From the NCBI GenBank assembly GCA_903856995.1, contig CAIODK010000138.1, forward strand, positions 1 through 23,692: DNA of 23,692 nucleotides, written 5' to 3'. Positions 21,268 to 23,692 of this stretch are shown here, piece after piece (position 1 is the first letter of the stretch; each line of letters opens with the position of its first letter). The notes below the pieces were generated by a model. It did no database searches and was not told the DNA's origin. It was given only the letters and a program-made list of their open reading frames with translations. The position numbers were made by a program, and so were the translations under genes. This DNA is from an uncultured Burkholderiales bacterium. Lineage in GTDB: Bacteria > Pseudomonadota > Gammaproteobacteria > Burkholderiales > Burkholderiaceae_C.

Positions 21268-21957
21268 TTAAGCGAGGGCCACGCGCATCTGGTCAATCAC
21301 GGCTTTGTAGTCGGGCTTGCCAAAAATCGCGCTGCCCGCCACAAAGGTGTCGGCCCCTGCATCGGCCACTTGGCGGATGTTGTCGGGTTTGATGCCGCCG
21401 TCCACTTCAAGGCGAATGTCTTTGCCGCTGCGCTCAATCCACTTGCGCGCCAGCTCGACCTTGCGCAGCGCCGAGTCGATGAAGCTTTGGCCACCAAAGC
21501 CGGGGTTGACGCTCATGATGAGAATCAGGTCGATCTCGTCAATCGTCCACTCCAGCACGTCCAATGGCTCGGCTGGGTTGAACACCAAGCCGGCTTTCAC
21601 GCCCTTGCCCTTGATGGCTTGGATGCTGCGGTGCACGTGGGCGCTGGCGTCGGGATGGAAGCTGATCAGGTCTGCGCCTGCGTCGGCAAACGCACCGGCC
21701 AAGGCGTCGACAGGCGAAACCATCAAATGCACATCAATCGGCACGGCCACGCCCGCAGGCGTTTTAGCATGCGGCTTCAAGGCTTGGCAAATCATGGGGC
21801 CGAACGTGAGGTTGGGCACATAGTGGTTGTCCATCACGTCAAAGTGAATCCAATCAGCGCCAGCGGCGATGACGTTTTTCACCTCGTCACCCAAACGGGC
21901 GAAGTCGGCAGACAAGATGGAGGGGGCGATATGGAAGGTGGGGCGTGCGCTGGTCAT
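21268..21957 (-). CDS. rpe: Ribulose-phosphate 3-epimerase
   Basis: Cytoplasmic TIM-barrel enzyme of 229 aa interconverting ribulose 5-phosphate and xylulose 5-phosphate in the pentose phosphate and Calvin pathways. Typical elements are IAPSILSADFARL at the start, HFDVMDNHYVPNLTFGP with H38 and D40, IDVHLM with H77, NPGFGGQSFI in the phosphate-binding part and EVDGGI with D186; these include the metal ligands and the two catalytic aspartates. Length fits the family. It is divergent from apaG with only 55 bp between the starts, and is followed by the DUF1232 gene. Confidence 0.97.
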   Translation of the reverse strand: MTSARPTFHIAPSILSADFARLGDEVKNVIAAGADWIHFDVMDNHYVPNLTFGPMICQALKPHAKTPAGVAVPIDVHLMVSPVDALAGAFADAGADLISFHPDASAHVHRSIQAIKGKGVKAGLVFNPAEPLDVLEWTIDEIDLILIMSVNPGFGGQSFIDSALRKVELARKWIERSGKDIRLEVDGGIKPDNIRQVADAGADTFVAGSAIFGKPDYKAVIDQMRVALA

Positions 21958-22012
21958 GGGGTGATTATTTCACTCTCCGAGACCGAGGTCTGGCTTAGGC
22001 CAAAATCACCCC

Positions 22013-22405
22013 ATGCCCCGTTACAAATTCCAAGTCGAAGTTCTCCCGCAATACCTGTCTGAGCAATCTGACCCAGACGGCGGTTTATACATGTTTGCGT
22101 ACACCATCACCATCACCAACGTGGGTAATGTGACGGCGCAACTCATCTCACGCACCTGGAATGTGAACGATTCCACAGGCATGCACGAGAAGATCCGCGG
22201 CCTGGGTGTGGTGGGCCATCAACCCCTGCTCAAGCCGGGCGAACAGTTTGAATACACCAGTGGCACGCGCCTGCGCACGCCGACCGGCACCATGCACGGC
22301 AGCTACTTTTGCGTGGCCGAGGATGGCGAGAAGTTTGATGTCGACATTCCCATGTTTGTACTCGACGCCTTGAGCGGCAAGCCTGGCAAACGTAACCTGC
22401 ACTGA
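22013..22405 (+). CDS. apaG: ApaG protein
   Basis: Protein of 130 aa of the ApaG family, a single fibronectin-III-like beta-sandwich. Typical segments are FAYTITITNVGNVTAQLISR, TWNVNDSTG, GLGVVGHQPLLKPGEQFEYT and GTMHGSYFCVAEDGEKFDVD. ApaG is annotated in relation to Co2+/Mg2+ resistance, but its molecular role is not established. The length is close to the usual 125 aa. It diverges from rpe and is followed 21 nt later by thiL on the same strand, so the two may be co-transcribed. Confidence 0.95.
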   Translation: MPRYKFQVEVLPQYLSEQSDPDGGLYMFAYTITITNVGNVTAQLISRTWNVNDSTGMHEKIRGLGVVGHQPLLKPGEQFEYTSGTRLRTPTGTMHGSYFCVAEDGEKFDVDIPMFVLDALSGKPGKRNLH

Positions 22406-22426
22406 CCCGCACGAGATTAAATCAAC

Positions 22427-23416
22427 ATGGGCGAATTTGACCTGATTGAGCGCTACTTCAAGCGCCCCACACACAAAGCCGCCCTAGGCGTTGGTGACGA
22501 CTGCGCCCTGCTCAACCCCTCACGCGGCATGCAACTGGCCGTGTCCAGCGACATGTTGGTGGAAGGCCGACACTTCTTAAGCACCGTCGATCCCGCCCGC
22601 TTGGGCCACAAAGCCTTGGCCGTGAACTTGAGCGATTTGGCCGCCATCGGGGCGGAGCCCTTGGCCTTCACCTTGGCCCTCTCACTGCCCCGCGTCGAAG
22701 AGGCTTGGTTGGCAGGTTTTTCTAGCGGCTTGCTGCGTTTGGCCGATGCCCACGGCTGCGAGCTGGTGGGCGGCGACACGACCCAAGGCCCGCTGAACAT
22801 TTGCATCACTGTCTTTGGCGAGGTGCCCCCCGGCGATGCGTTGTTGCGCCAAAACGCACAAGTGGGTGACGACATTTACATCAGTGGCACGGTGGGTGAT
22901 GCACGCTTGGCGCTAGAAGTGTTTCGCGGCACACAGACGCTGTCTGGCCCAGCGTTCGAGCAAGCCCGCTTGCGCATGGAGCTACCCACGCCACGCGTAG
23001 CCCTCGGCACGGCACTTCGCGCCGTCGCCAACGCCGCCATTGATGTGAGCGATGGTTTGCTGGGCGACTTGGGCCACATCCTCAAACGCTCAGGCGTGGG
23101 CGCGCAGATTGACACAGGCTGGCTGCAAACCGCAGGCAGCTTTGGCGAGACGCATGCGCCCGCAGGCATCACCCCGCTGCTGGCCGAGCTGCCTTGGAAC
23201 AAGCGCCTAGAGTTCGCCCTCGCTGGTGGCGACGACTACGAGCTGTGCTTCACGGCACCCGTCAACCAACGCGAGCTGGTGCACGCCGCCGCTTGGGAAA
23301 CCGACACACCCGTCACGCGCATCGGCCGCATCACGCAAGAGCAGGGCTTGGTGGTGCTGGACCCACAAGGCCAACCGATTGCGCGACGCTTTGCATCGTT
23401 TGATCACTTCGCTTGA
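22427..23416 (+). CDS. thiL: Thiamine-monophosphate kinase
   Basis: Enzyme of 329 aa that phosphorylates thiamine monophosphate to thiamine pyrophosphate with ATP. It has the N-terminal GEFDLIERYF, ALGVGDDCALL with Mg-binding D24 and D25, SSDMLVEGRHF, the helix GHKALAVNLSDLAAIGAEP, the ELVGGDTTQG loop, DVSDGLLGDLGHIL and the late GGDDYELCFT motif. These are the hallmarks of ThiL in the PurM/AIR synthase fold, and the length is normal. The pgpA start follows one base after its stop; the thiL-pgpA pair is common in proteobacteria. Confidence 0.97.
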   Translation: MGEFDLIERYFKRPTHKAALGVGDDCALLNPSRGMQLAVSSDMLVEGRHFLSTVDPARLGHKALAVNLSDLAAIGAEPLAFTLALSLPRVEEAWLAGFSSGLLRLADAHGCELVGGDTTQGPLNICITVFGEVPPGDALLRQNAQVGDDIYISGTVGDARLALEVFRGTQTLSGPAFEQARLRMELPTPRVALGTALRAVANAAIDVSDGLLGDLGHILKRSGVGAQIDTGWLQTAGSFGETHAPAGITPLLAELPWNKRLEFALAGGDDYELCFTAPVNQRELVHAAAWETDTPVTRIGRITQEQGLVVLDPQGQPIARRFASFDHFA

Positions 23417-23417
23417 G

Positions 23418-23692
23418 ATGCACCACATGCTGAACCGCCGCTTTTTACTCTCGCACCCCGCCCACTTCATCGCTCTTGGCGCAGGCGCGGGCCTGTCGCG
23501 TCTTGCCCCCGGGACCGCGGGCACGCTGTGGGCTTGGGCGGTGTTTTTGCTCTTGCAAGTTTGGTTGAACCCGCTACAAATGGGTGTGCTGATTGCCGTT
23601 TCGACGGTGGTGGGTTGGTGGGCTTGCACGGTGACTGCGCAACACATGGGCGTCGCTGACCCAGGCGCGATTGTGTGGGACGAGGTGATCGC
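23418..23692 (+). CDS. pgpA: Phosphatidylglycerophosphatase A, N-terminal part
   Basis: 5' part of a gene cut by the right edge; 91 complete codons are seen. The product removes phosphate from phosphatidylglycerol phosphate at the inner membrane. Visible motifs are GAGLSRLAPGTAGTLWAWAV and, near the edge, VADPGAIVWDEVI with the acidic residues of the active site; hydrophobic helices lie between them. The ATG at 23418 is one base after the thiL stop; an in-frame ATG at 23427 is an alternative. Coupled expression with thiL is likely. Confidence 0.93.
   Translation, partial: MHHMLNRRFLLSHPAHFIALGAGAGLSRLAPGTAGTLWAWAVFLLLQVWLNPLQMGVLIAVSTVVGWWACTVTAQHMGVADPGAIVWDEVI

Noticed and set aside
21250..22062. 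Reading frame of 270 codons on the plus strand
   Set aside because: Antisense to rpe and running into apaG in another frame; rpe is unmistakable.
1..23692. Mobile elements, CRISPR arrays, tRNA or rRNA genes
   Set aside because: I found no transposase or integrase, no regularly spaced repeats, no tRNA cloverleaf and no rRNA stretch; gene composition looks even throughout.

Overview
The window looks like part of a betaproteobacterial chromosome, most likely Burkholderiales/Comamonadaceae. This is inferred from the Gram-negative porin, the two TonB receptors, the moderate G+C and the rpe / apaG / thiL / pgpA housekeeping block; no rRNA is present to fix the taxonomy. Almost all of it (about 0.25-20.9 kb) is one functional island for periplasmic alcohol oxidation by a PQQ quinoprotein. 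Housekeeping genes lie to the right (20.9-23.7 kb) and the start of a transhydrogenase gene to the left.

Layout. (1) 1-168, minus: 5' end of pntA. (2) 253-1702, minus: pedF-type cytochrome c550 followed by a quinoprotein-associated periplasmic binding protein. (3) 1842-3869, plus: AcoR-type sigma-54 activator. (4) 3883-5859, minus: NAD-dependent acetaldehyde dehydrogenase (AcoD/ExaC type) and its usual DUF779 partner, with a terminator hairpin between them. (5) 6148-8285, minus: PQQ alcohol dehydrogenase and a small cytochrome c, with a strong hairpin between them. (6) 8617-9759, minus: porin. (7) 9952-13064, minus: NosR/NirI-like FMN/4Fe-4S membrane protein and ApbE flavin transferase, stop and start overlapping. 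(8) 13214-18429, plus: compact five-gene operon of a PqqU/YncD-like TonB receptor, PQQ-associated beta-propeller protein, cytochrome b561, NarL-type histidine kinase and LuxR-type response regulator. (9) 18422-20770, minus: second TonB receptor. (10) 20879-21957, minus: rpe and a DUF1232 gene. (11) 22013-23692, plus: apaG, thiL and the start of pgpA.

How the genes may work together (inference). The porin and TonB receptors bring in substrate, PQQ and possibly metal. The quinoprotein oxidises the alcohol in the periplasm and passes electrons to the cytochromes c. The aldehyde is oxidised by the cytoplasmic dehydrogenase. The AcoR-like protein appears to coordinate the island. I see five copies of a 17-bp imperfect palindrome (TGTTCC-n5-GAAACA type), at 1720, 6021, 8511, 9927 and 20843. 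Three of them (6021, 8511, 9927) lie about 90-120 bp upstream of good -24/-12 sigma-54 promoter matches in front of the aldehyde dehydrogenase, the alcohol dehydrogenase and the porin. Two more sigma-54 matches sit back to back between the NosR-like and PqqU-like genes.

The most interesting points are: the PqqU-like PQQ importer inside the island while no pqq biosynthesis gene is in view; an aspartate in the quinoprotein that marks the lanthanide-using type; a NosR/ApbE flavinylated electron-transfer module without any denitrification gene; and RNA hairpins placed to set the ratio between co-transcribed genes. No tRNA, rRNA, CRISPR array, insertion sequence or phage gene was found.
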